From positions 1 through 38,472 of the forward strand of contig JAQRMW010000101.1 of assembly GCA_028599075.1 (NCBI GenBank): a stretch of 38,472 nt of DNA, written 5' to 3'. The notes below the pieces were generated by a model, which worked only from the letters and a program-made list of their open reading frames with translations, had not been told where the DNA came from and searched no databases. The first letter of the stretch is position 1; each line of letters starts with the position of its first letter. This DNA comes from Urechidicola sp. Its GTDB lineage: Bacteria > Bacteroidota > Bacteroidia > Flavobacteriales > Flavobacteriaceae. Below are positions 9,946 to 16,953 of this stretch, piece after piece. The position numbers and the translations under genes were made by a program.

Positions 9946-11217
9946 ATGAATTTGAAACAAATAAGTACTTTAGAATACGCAAAAGGGTTAGATGCTAATG
10001 ATGCATTGAGTCATTATAGAAACAAGTTTCATATTCCAAAAGATTCTCAAGGAAATGATTGGATTTACCTATGTGGTAATTCACTTGGTTTACAACCGAA
10101 AACTACCAAATCTTATATCAATCAAGAACTAGAAGATTGGGCAAATTTTGGAGTTGAAGGACATTTTGAAGCTAAGAACCCTTGGATGCCTTATCATGAG
10201 TTTTTGACAGAATCAATGGCAAAAGTTGTTGGCGCAAAACCTATTGAGGTTGTTGTGATGAATACCCTGACCACAAATTTGCATTTGGCAATGGTCTCTT
10301 TTTATGAGCCAACATCTACAAAAAATAAGATTGTTATTGAGTCTGATGCTTTTCCTTCTGACCGATATGCAGTAGAATCTCAATTGAGATTTCATGGTTT
10401 TGACCCGAAGGATTGTTTGTTAGAATGGAAACCAAGAAAAGGTGAGGAGTTATTGCATTTAGAAGATTTAGAAAAAATTGTAGATAACAATGCCGATGAA
10501 ATTGCTTTATTGCTGATAGGTGGTATCAATTATTATACGGGTCAATTTTTTGATTTTAAAAAAATAGCAGAATTTGGACATCGAATTGGAGCAAAAGTTG
10601 GAATTGATTTAGCACATGGAGTTGGTAATATTCAGCCAGAATTGCACAATTCAAATATCGATTTTGCAGTTTGGTGTACCTATAAATATTTAAACGCGGG
10701 TCCAGGAAGTTTAGGCGGATTATTTGTGCATGAAAAACACGCCAATAAAAAAGATATCAAACGATTTACTGGTTGGTGGGGGCATAATAAAGATACTCGC
10801 TTTAATATGCGCCATGATTTTGATGCTTTGCAAGGGGCTGAAGGTTGGCAATTGAGCAATCCGCCGATTTTGTCGATGGCAGCAATTAAAGCATCCCTAG
10901 ATATTTTTAATGAAGTAGGTATGGATGCGCTTAGAAAAAAATCAATTGATTTAACAGGATATTTAGAAGTGTTACTAAAAGATTTAGGTGAAGAAGTAAT
11001 CAGAATTATTACTCCAAAAGATTCTGAAGAAAGAGGTTGTCAATTATCTATTCAAGTAAAAAATGCAGATAAAGGCTTACATCAAAAATTAACTGAAGCT
11101 AATGTAATTACAGATTGGCGAGAACCTGATGTAATCCGTGTAGCGCCAGTGCCATTATATAATTCTTTTGAAGATGTATATAAATTTGTTCAGGTTTTGA
11201 AGCGATTGATAAATTAA
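9946..11217 (+). CDS. kynU: kynureninase
   Basis: Kynureninase is a PLP enzyme that splits L-kynurenine or 3-hydroxykynurenine into (3-hydroxy)anthranilate and alanine. The 423-aa length fits the family. Visible landmarks are YLCGNSLGLQP near the N-terminus, FPSDRYAVESQL, the PLP strand VGIDLAHGVGN, the Schiff-base segment WCTYKYLNAGPG (lysine about residue 247), the motif GWWGH and the conserved QLSNPPILSMAA. It is the first gene of the operon, ending one base before kmo begins. The presence of kmo and the dioxygenase suggests that 3-hydroxykynurenine is the relevant substrate. Confidence 0.96.
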   Translation: MNLKQISTLEYAKGLDANDALSHYRNKFHIPKDSQGNDWIYLCGNSLGLQPKTTKSYINQELEDWANFGVEGHFEAKNPWMPYHEFLTESMAKVVGAKPIEVVVMNTLTTNLHLAMVSFYEPTSTKNKIVIESDAFPSDRYAVESQLRFHGFDPKDCLLEWKPRKGEELLHLEDLEKIVDNNADEIALLLIGGINYYTGQFFDFKKIAEFGHRIGAKVGIDLAHGVGNIQPELHNSNIDFAVWCTYKYLNAGPGSLGGLFVHEKHANKKDIKRFTGWWGHNKDTRFNMRHDFDALQGAEGWQLSNPPILSMAAIKASLDIFNEVGMDALRKKSIDLTGYLEVLLKDLGEEVIRIITPKDSEERGCQLSIQVKNADKGLHQKLTEANVITDWREPDVIRVAPVPLYNSFEDVYKFVQVLKRLIN

Positions 11218-11218
11218 G

Positions 11219-12667
11219 ATGAAAAAAGAAAACTCAAATACTAAAATGAAAAAAGTCTTTCCCTTTGGGGAGGATTTAGGAGGGGCTAAAATATTAATCA
11301 TCGGCGCTGGACTTTGTGGTTCGCTCCTCGCTCTGCGATTGGCACAAAGAGGGTATCAAATTGAGCTGAGAGAAGAGCGGTCTGATTTGAGAAAAACGGA
11401 TATAAGTGCTGGTAAATCTATTAACTTAGCATTTTCTGATCGTGGTATTAAAGCTTTGAAAATGGCAGGAGTGGTTGATAAAGTTTTTCCACTTTGTATT
11501 CCGATGACTGGTAGAATGATTCATAGTATTGAGAGCGAAACTTTTCTATCACCTTATAGTGCTAGAGATGGAGAATATATCAATTCAGTTTCTCGTGGTC
11601 AGTTAAATGGTTTATTATTAGATGAAGTTGAGAAATTTGATAATGTAAATCTGCAGTTTAATTGTGGGTGCACTTCGGTGGATTTAGAAAATAATACGGC
11701 TACTTTTTTTGATAAGAATTATAATCAGGAGGAGATGGTTACTGCAGACGTCATTTTTGGTGCTGATGGTGCGGGATCTATCTTGCGAAAAGAGATGTTT
11801 TTACAGCGAGAGATATTATTCAGCTATTCTCAACAATTTTTAGAGCATGGTTATAAGGAATTGAGTATTCCTCCAACTGAGTCGGGTGGATTTAAAACCT
11901 ATAAAAATGCATTGCATATATGGCCAAGAGGCGAATATATGTTAATTGCTTTACCCAATTTGGATGGCAGTTTTACAGTGACGTTGTTTTTGCCACATAA
12001 TAATTCAGTATATAGTTTTTCGGAATTGAATACTGATGAAAAAGTAAGTAATTTTTTCCAAAAACAATTCCCAGATGCTTTAGAATTAATGCCGAATTTG
12101 ATTGATGAATTTCAAAATAATCCTGTAGGTAATTTAGGGACAATTAAATGTAGTCCTTGGTCATATAAAGGAAAAACTTTACTGATTGGTGATGCAGCTC
12201 ATGCGGTAGTTCCATTTTACGGACAAGGTATGAATGCTTCTTTTGAAGATGTTTTTGTGTTGGATAAATTTATTGATAGACATGAAGGAGATTGGTCGAA
12301 AATATTTGATGAGTATGAAAAAGAGCGCAAAAGGGATGCAGATGCTATTGGTGATTTAGCTGTTGAGAATTTTTATGAAATGCGCGATCATGTTTCCAAT
12401 CCTATTTTTAAGAAAAAGCGTGAAATAGAAATAGAATTCGAAAAGAGGTTCTCCTATTATTCTAAATATTCTATGGTTACTTTTAGAGAGGATATGGGTT
12501 ATGATGAAGCGATGAGAATTGGAAATGCTCAAGACAAGACATTGTTAAATTTGATTGCAAATAACAAGTTGGAAGGACTGGAAATAGAAGAACTATTTGA
12601 GCTGGTTAAAAAAGGAGTTTCAGAAATACTAGACGATGATAAAGTTTCAAAAATGATGCAGCACTAG
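11219..12667 (+). CDS. kmo: kynurenine 3-monooxygenase
   Basis: A 482-aa FAD-dependent aromatic hydroxylase that makes 3-hydroxykynurenine from kynurenine with NADPH and O2. The Rossmann FAD site IIGAGLCGSLLALRLAQRGY lies at about residues 24-43, and the second FAD segment LIGDAAHAVVPFYGQGMNASFEDV in the last third. The C-terminal YSMVTFREDMGYDEAMR is typical of the family. The N-terminus is odd: between MKK and KILIIG lies VFPFGEDLGGA, which looks like a translated short repeat (see findings). Starts at 11219 and 11246 are both possible. It follows kynU by a single base, so coupling is likely. Confidence 0.95.
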   Translation: MKKENSNTKMKKVFPFGEDLGGAKILIIGAGLCGSLLALRLAQRGYQIELREERSDLRKTDISAGKSINLAFSDRGIKALKMAGVVDKVFPLCIPMTGRMIHSIESETFLSPYSARDGEYINSVSRGQLNGLLLDEVEKFDNVNLQFNCGCTSVDLENNTATFFDKNYNQEEMVTADVIFGADGAGSILRKEMFLQREILFSYSQQFLEHGYKELSIPPTESGGFKTYKNALHIWPRGEYMLIALPNLDGSFTVTLFLPHNNSVYSFSELNTDEKVSNFFQKQFPDALELMPNLIDEFQNNPVGNLGTIKCSPWSYKGKTLLIGDAAHAVVPFYGQGMNASFEDVFVLDKFIDRHEGDWSKIFDEYEKERKRDADAIGDLAVENFYEMRDHVSNPIFKKKREIEIEFEKRFSYYSKYSMVTFREDMGYDEAMRIGNAQDKTLLNLIANNKLEGLEIEELFELVKKGVSEILDDDKVSKMMQH

Positions 12668-12697
12668 TTAATTTAATTAAAACTAATTTGAAGTAGT

Positions 12698-12732
12698 CAT
12701 TTCGAAAGAGAGTAATGCTCGACGAGAAATCG
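12698..12732. repeat. REP-like hairpin, ATTTCG family
   Basis: An imperfect palindrome starts CATTTCGA and ends TCGACGAGAAAT. The right arm carries a GA bulge of the kind seen in the hairpins around the GIY-YIG gene. It fills part of the kmo-to-deaminase spacer and covers an upstream in-frame ATG (12715), which supports ATG 12748 as the true start of the next gene. Confidence 0.5.
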
Positions 12733-12747
12733 CATAAAGATAAACAC

Positions 12748-13161
12748 ATGAAAGGTAAAACAATCGAAGGAAAAGCAAAACCGCTCGGAGCATATCCTCA
12801 TATAAAACGTGTTGGGGATTTTATTTTTGTTTCAGGTACAAGTTCTAGAAGAGCTGATAATAGTCATGTTGGAGTAGAAGTTGTAAACGGTGTTAAGCAG
12901 TTAGATATCAAAGCTCAAACGAAAGCTGTTTTAGAAAATATTCGAGATATTCTGGCAAAAGAAAATGCTACTTTAAATGATGTTGTTGATGTCACAACTT
13001 TTTTGGTTGATATGAAAGATTTTAATGGATACAACGAAACCTATGCAACATTTTTCGAGAAAGAAAATGGCCCAACGAGAACTACAGTGGCAGTACATCA
13101 ATTGCCACATCCAGATTTGGTTATAGAGATAAAAGTAATGGCTTTTAAAAAGCTAAATTAA
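12748..13161 (+). CDS. RidA/YjgF-family 2-aminomuconate deaminase
   Basis: A 137-aa RidA-fold protein. RidA proteins are trimers that hydrolyse enamines and imines. In nitrobenzoate and tryptophan catabolic clusters one branch (for example NbaF) is 2-aminomuconate deaminase, which gives the oxo/hydroxy dienoate and ammonia. The protein shows [17 protein letters not shown], the conserved arginine in [10 protein letters not shown] and the C-terminal strand VIEIKVMAF. Context decides the call: it lies between kmo and the semialdehyde dehydrogenase that would make 2-aminomuconate. An ATG at 12715 is in frame, but its extra 11 codons lie in a repeat, so I use 12748. A general RidA role is the alternative. 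Confidence 0.82.
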   Translation: MKGKTIEGKAKPLGAYPHIKRVGDFIFVSGTSSRRADNSHVGVEVVNGVKQLDIKAQTKAVLENIRDILAKENATLNDVVDVTTFLVDMKDFNGYNETYATFFEKENGPTRTTVAVHQLPHPDLVIEIKVMAFKKLN

Positions 13162-13175
13162 AAATTAAAAAAATT

Positions 13176-13397
13176 ATGGAAGAAAGAGAAGAGTATTATA
13201 AAGCGATGAGGGATGCGCTTGTTGTAATTGATTCCGAAGAAGGAGACCCTAATGCTAAATATAAATTTATTAAGCATATTTGTGGTGCGTTAATTGATGA
13301 TAGTGAAACTTTATTTTTGAGACATTCACTATTAAAAGAGCATGTAGATGAACTTCAAGAAATTGTATCTATTTTGGCAATAAACAATAATAAATAA
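13176..13397 (+). CDS. unknown 73-aa acidic protein in the kyn operon
   Basis: A small soluble, acidic, mostly helical protein (MEEREEYYKAMRDALVVIDS at the start). There is no signal peptide, membrane segment, cysteine pair or motif I recognise, apart from one cysteine near residue 35 (KHICGAL). It starts 15 bases after the deaminase stop and is followed by a 50-base spacer with a palindromic repeat. Its place between two pathway genes suggests an accessory role, but nothing in the sequence shows one. Confidence 0.6.
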   Translation: MEEREEYYKAMRDALVVIDSEEGDPNAKYKFIKHICGALIDDSETLFLRHSLLKEHVDELQEIVSILAINNNK

Positions 13398-13425
13398 TTG
13401 AAAATTCAAAATAAACCAAATGTCT

Positions 13426-13445
13426 CCTCGAGCGCAGTCGAGAGG
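13426..13445. repeat. palindromic hairpin A, left of the GIY-YIG gene
   Basis: CCTCGA-GCGCAG-TCGAGAGG: a six-pair stem with a two-base GA bulge in the right arm. It ends five bases before the GIY-YIG start codon. It is the same family as 13773-13796 (inverted) and 13827-13846. Confidence 0.75.
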
Positions 13446-13450
13446 TAATT

Positions 13451-13801
13451 ATGAAAACGTATTATGTTTATATATTGAAATGCTCAGATAGTATTCTATA
13501 CGCAGGAATTACAAATGATGTGGAAAGAAGGCTTGATGAACATCAAAGAGGGTTAAACAAAACTTGTTTTACTTTTAAAAGAAGACCCTTAGAGTTGATT
13601 TTTTATCAAGACTTTAATGATGTTGAGCAAGCTATTTATTTTGAAAAGAAAATAAAAAAATGGAGTAGTAAGAAAAAACTAGCATTATCAAATGGAGATT
13701 ATGATATGTTAGAAATTTTGTCTGAGTGCAGAAATGCAACTCATCATAAATATAATCCAGAAAAAAAAATTAGGTCTCGACTGCGCTCGACCAGACAATA
13801 A
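13451..13801 (+). CDS. small GIY-YIG domain endonuclease-like protein
   Basis: A 116-aa protein consisting of one GIY-YIG nuclease domain. It has YYVYILKC (GIY strand), LYAGITNDVERRLDEH (YIG strand with the catalytic arginine) and the metal-binding glutamate in IYFEKKIKKW. Stand-alone proteins of this kind (often annotated as UvrC-like or YhbQ-like) have unclear roles. The gene interrupts a catabolic operon, with a palindrome five bases before its start. Its last nine codons (RSRLRSTRQ) are written by an inverted copy of that palindrome. This suggests the coding frame has extended into a repeat, or that gene and repeats form one unit. Confidence 0.88.
   Translation: MKTYYVYILKCSDSILYAGITNDVERRLDEHQRGLNKTCFTFKRRPLELIFYQDFNDVEQAIYFEKKIKKWSSKKKLALSNGDYDMLEILSECRNATHHKYNPEKKIRSRLRSTRQ
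13773..13796. repeat. palindromic hairpin B, inverted copy inside the GIY-YIG 3' end
   Basis: Read on the minus strand it is GTCT-GG-TCGA-GCGCAG-TCGA-GA-CC-T. Compared with copy A, the outer CC/GG pair is swapped to GG/CC, so the stem is conserved while the sequence changes. Confidence 0.75.
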
Positions 13802-13826
13802 AAATGAATAGATATATAAAATGACT

Positions 13827-13846
13827 CCTCGGGCACAGTCGAGAGG
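13827..13846. repeat. palindromic hairpin C, before the aldehyde dehydrogenase gene
   Basis: CCTCGG-GCACAG-TCGAGAGG is in the same orientation as copy A, with two substitutions. One of them turns a stem pair into a G-T wobble. It lies 15 bases before the next start codon. Confidence 0.7.
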
Positions 13847-13861
13847 TTTTTATTAAGCAAA

Positions 13862-15304
13862 ATGACTAAAATTCAAAACTATATAAACGGAAAATATCAA
13901 AATCCCATTGCCGATGGGTGGTTGGATAATTACTGTCCAGCAACAGGAGAGGTTTATGGTCAAATTCCTGATTCTTCAAAAGAAGATGTGGAATTGGCAG
14001 TTACAGCTGCAAAAGAAGCTTTTGGTGGTTGGTCAAATACACCAATTGATGATCGCAGTAAAATATTAATCAAAATTGCAGATTTAATCGAAGAGAATTT
14101 AGAGCAATTTGCTGAAGCAGAAAGTAAAGATAATGGTAAACCAATTTCTTTGGCATTGTCGGTTGATATTCCGAGAGCAGCCAGTAATTTTCGATTTTTC
14201 GGAAATGCTATTACACAGTTTGCAAGTGAGAGTCATGAAAGTGTTGGGCAGAATGCAATTAACTATACGTTGCGTAAACCAATTGGAGTTGTGGGCTGTA
14301 TTTCTCCATGGAATTTACCCTTGTATTTATTTACCTGGAAAATTGCCCCTGCCATTGCAGCAGGAAACTGTGTTGTAGCAAAACCGAGTGAAGTTACACC
14401 GATGACAGCTTATTTATTAGGCGATATATGCACTAAAGCAGGATTGCCAAAAGGAGTGTTGAATATTGTTCACGGATTGGGAACAACTACTGGACAAGCT
14501 ATTGTTGAACATCCACATATAAAAGCAATATCATTTACTGGAGGTACAAAAACTGGAGCGCATATCGCAAAAGTAGCGGCACCAATGTTTAAGAAATTAT
14601 CATTAGAATTGGGAGGTAAAAATCCTAACATCATTTTTGCAGATTGTGATTATGATGAGATGTTAAAAACTACGGTTCGTTCTTCATTTGCTAATCAAGG
14701 GCAAATTTGTTTATGTGGAAGTCGAATTTTTGTTGAAAAATCTATTTATGAAAAGTTTAAAACTGATTTTATAAAAGAGGTATCAAAACTTAAAGTGAGT
14801 TATCCGTCAGATGTAAAAGCAAATTTAGGAGCGTTGGTTTCAAAAGAGCAATCACAAAAAGTGTTGGATTATGTAGAGATTGCAAAAAATGAAGGAGGAA
14901 AAATTTTGTTTGGTGGAGAAAAAGCTGAGATAGTTGGATTTGAAAATGGCTATTATATGCAGCCAACTATTATAGAAGTTGATTCAAACAAATGTCGAAT
15001 TAATCAAGAAGAGGTTTTTGGACCTGTAGTAACGTTGATGTCTTTTGATTCAGAAGAAGAAGTTTTGAAGATGGCAAATGATGTAAAGTACGGTTTGTCT
15101 GCAACGCTTTGGACAAATGATTTAAAACGTACCATGCGAATGACGAATCAATTAGAAACAGGAATTGTTTGGGTAAATACATGGATGATGCGTGATTTAC
15201 GAACACCATTTGGAGGAGTAAAAGCATCAGGTGTTGGGCGTGAAGGAGGGTTTGAAGCGCTACGTTTTTTTACAGAACCTAAGAATGTGTGTATAAAGTA
15301 TTGA
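13862..15304 (+). CDS. 2-aminomuconic 6-semialdehyde dehydrogenase
   Basis: A 480-aa NAD-dependent aldehyde dehydrogenase of the 2-hydroxymuconic/2-aminomuconic semialdehyde branch (AmnC/NbaE-like). The fold is complete: VVGCISPWNLPLYLFTWKIAPAIAAGN, SFTGGTKTG, the general-base glutamate in SLELGGKNP (about 249), the nucleophile in GQICLCGS (first cysteine, about 283) and EEVFGPVVTLMSF. It would oxidise the product of ACMSD to 2-aminomuconate, the substrate of the RidA-type deaminase upstream. The substrate is inferred from the operon, since ALDH sequences alone rarely settle it. Confidence 0.9.
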   Translation: MTKIQNYINGKYQNPIADGWLDNYCPATGEVYGQIPDSSKEDVELAVTAAKEAFGGWSNTPIDDRSKILIKIADLIEENLEQFAEAESKDNGKPISLALSVDIPRAASNFRFFGNAITQFASESHESVGQNAINYTLRKPIGVVGCISPWNLPLYLFTWKIAPAIAAGNCVVAKPSEVTPMTAYLLGDICTKAGLPKGVLNIVHGLGTTTGQAIVEHPHIKAISFTGGTKTGAHIAKVAAPMFKKLSLELGGKNPNIIFADCDYDEMLKTTVRSSFANQGQICLCGSRIFVEKSIYEKFKTDFIKEVSKLKVSYPSDVKANLGALVSKEQSQKVLDYVEIAKNEGGKILFGGEKAEIVGFENGYYMQPTIIEVDSNKCRINQEEVFGPVVTLMSFDSEEEVLKMANDVKYGLSATLWTNDLKRTMRMTNQLETGIVWVNTWMMRDLRTPFGGVKASGVGREGGFEALRFFTEPKNVCIKY

Positions 15305-15326
15305 AAATTTAATAATTAAAATATTA

Positions 15327-15364
15327 AAAGATTGACTTTTCAATTTTTGAATCGTTCAATCTTT
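15327..15364. repeat. inverted repeat in the dehydrogenase-SDR spacer
   Basis: AAAGATTGA (15327-15335) pairs perfectly with TCAATCTTT (15356-15364) around a T-rich loop. There is no following T-tract, so it is not a clear terminator. It could be an mRNA processing or stability hairpin, or a repeat remnant. Confidence 0.45.
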
Positions 15365-15376
15365 AAATTGATAAAA

Positions 15377-16162
15377 ATGAATTTAAACTTAAAAAATAAA
15401 AAAGCCTTAGTTTGCGGTAGCACTCAGGGAATTGGAAAAGCAACCGCCATACTATTGGCGCAAGAAGGTGCTGATGTAACGTTGATTGCACGTAACGAAG
15501 AAAAATTAAAACAAGGAGTTTCAGAATTGTCAAATAACAATCAACAACATAATTATATTGTAGCTGATTTTCAAAATCCATCAGAATTGAAAGGGAAGTT
15601 AGATCAGTTTATTAAAGAAAATCATGGCTTTCATATTTTGGTGAATAACACTGGAGGTCCAGCAGGAGGTCAAATTTTTAAAGCAGATTTGTCAGAATTT
15701 GAATCGGCTTTTACACAACATTTAAAATGCAATCATGTGTTGGTGCAAGCTATTGTTCCGTCAATGAAAAGTTTTGGTTATGGTAGAATCATCAATGTAA
15801 TTTCAACATCTGTAAAGCAGCCACTAGATGGTTTAGGTGTGAGCAACACAATTCGAGGCGCTGTAGCAAGTTGGTCTAAAACTTTAGCAAATGAGTTAGG
15901 GCTGTTTAATATCACTGTAAACAATGTGCTGCCTGGAGCAACTGGAACAGAGCGTTTGAGTGAAATCATCAACAATAAATCAAATAAAACAGGGAAGTCT
16001 ATAGATGAAATTGCAGCAATGATGCAAGGTAGTGTTCCGATGAAACGTTTTGCAAAACCAGAAGAGATTGCAAATGCAATTATTTTTTTGGCAAGTGAAG
16101 CGGCGAGTTATATTAATGGAATAAATCTACCAGTTGATGGTGGAAGAACAAAATCTTTGTAA
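15377..16162 (+). CDS. atypical short-chain dehydrogenase/reductase-fold protein
   Basis: A 261-aa SDR-fold protein with an N-terminal cofactor loop (VCGSTQGIGKAT, about residues 12-23), an NNTGG segment in place of NNAG, the family strand RIINVIST, and a C-terminal FLASEAASYINGINLPVDGG. The active-site stretch reads GVSNTIRGAVASWSK: where classical SDRs have Tyr-x-x-x-Lys this one has Ser156 and Arg160. It therefore belongs to a non-classical branch and may not be an ordinary oxidoreductase. I start at ATG 15377, because the 15 extra codons from 15332 are repeat-like. Its step in aminomuconate breakdown is unknown. Confidence 0.82.
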   Translation: MNLNLKNKKALVCGSTQGIGKATAILLAQEGADVTLIARNEEKLKQGVSELSNNNQQHNYIVADFQNPSELKGKLDQFIKENHGFHILVNNTGGPAGGQIFKADLSEFESAFTQHLKCNHVLVQAIVPSMKSFGYGRIINVISTSVKQPLDGLGVSNTIRGAVASWSKTLANELGLFNITVNNVLPGATGTERLSEIINNKSNKTGKSIDEIAAMMQGSVPMKRFAKPEEIANAIIFLASEAASYINGINLPVDGGRTKSL

Positions 16163-16176
16163 ATTTAACAAAATCT

Positions 16177-16342
16177 TGCGTTAGGGATTGAAGCGACATC
16201 CTTTTTATGTTTTGAAAAAGCGTCATTACGAGTGAAATGAAGTAATCTCTCAGTTAAATTGAGATTGCCACAGAAAGAGAAAAACTTTCTTCGCAATGAC
16301 CATAAAAAGATATAGCGAAAAGCCCGACCTTTAGGGAACGCC
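16177..16342. repeat. composite nested repeat element in the SDR-HAAO spacer
   Basis: Outer part: a left flank TTGCGTTAGGGATTGAAGCG and a right flank AGCCCGACCTTTAGGGAACG are joined by a stem, CTTTTTATG (16201-16209) with CATAAAAAG (16301-16309). The interior holds a second palindrome (16220-16300) of the CATTGCGAG type: GTCATTACGA at the left and TCGCAATGAC at the right. An inner AATCTC/GAGATT stem (16244-16249, 16261-16266) sits inside it. It contains no gene. Confidence 0.65.
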
Positions 16343-16356
16343 AAAAAAATAATATC

Positions 16357-16875
16357 ATGAGTAATTTAGTAACACCTCTCAATTTTAAAAAATGGATAGA
16401 TGAACATCGTCATTTATTAAAACCACCAGTTGGAAATAAAGTTGTGTGGGAAAACGGAGAATATATTGTGATGGTCGTTGGTGGGCCAAATAGTCGTAAA
16501 GATTATCATTATAATGAAACACCAGAATTCTTTTATCAAGTTGAAGGAGATATGGTTTTAAGAGTGATTGAAAATGATAAGCCAAAAGATATCCATATTA
16601 ATGAAGGGGATATTTTTTTATTACCAGCCAAAGTACCACATTCACCACAACGAAAAGCAAATACAGTTGGTTTGGTGATTGAATACCCAAGAGGTGAAGG
16701 GGTGCAAGATGCGTTACAATGGTATTGCGAAAATTGTGATGCAAAGCTTTATGAAGAGCCATTTACCTTAGATAATATTGAAACAGATATGCCAGTAATT
16801 TTTGATGCTTTTTATGGCAATGAAGAAAAGCGGACATGTAAATCTTGTAGCACTATAATGCAACCTCCAATTTAG
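16357..16875 (+). CDS. 3-hydroxyanthranilate 3,4-dioxygenase
   Basis: A 172-aa cupin that opens the ring of 3-hydroxyanthranilate to 2-amino-3-carboxymuconate 6-semialdehyde using Fe(II) and O2. The iron ligands are in the canonical positions: His51 (RKDYHYN), Glu57 (ETPEFFYQ) and His95 (VPHSPQR), with Arg47 nearby. The C-terminal rubredoxin-like site is also intact, with cysteines at about 124, 127, 161 and 164 (WYCENC and TCKSC), as in the bacterial enzymes. It follows the composite repeat element and precedes the decarboxylase for its product. Confidence 0.96.
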   Translation: MSNLVTPLNFKKWIDEHRHLLKPPVGNKVVWENGEYIVMVVGGPNSRKDYHYNETPEFFYQVEGDMVLRVIENDKPKDIHINEGDIFLLPAKVPHSPQRKANTVGLVIEYPRGEGVQDALQWYCENCDAKLYEEPFTLDNIETDMPVIFDAFYGNEEKRTCKSCSTIMQPPI

Positions 16876-16888
16876 TTAGCGGTTGTTT

Positions 16889-16947
16889 GTTGATAGTAAT
16901 TTGTAAATGAAAGCGGCTATCAACTACTAACTACTAACTACCAACTA
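16889..16947. repeat. hairpin plus heptamer tandem repeat before ACMSD
   Basis: GTTGATAG (16889-16896) pairs with CTATCAAC (16917-16924). It is followed by about 3.7 copies of the heptamer AACTACT (16922-16947, the third copy AACTACC). It occupies most of the 78-base spacer. Confidence 0.65.
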
Positions 16948-16953
16948 TACAAT

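Noticed and set aside
16922-16947. Short tandem heptamers as a CRISPR-like array
   Set aside because: The units are adjacent with no spacers and are only seven bases long; no cas genes are present.
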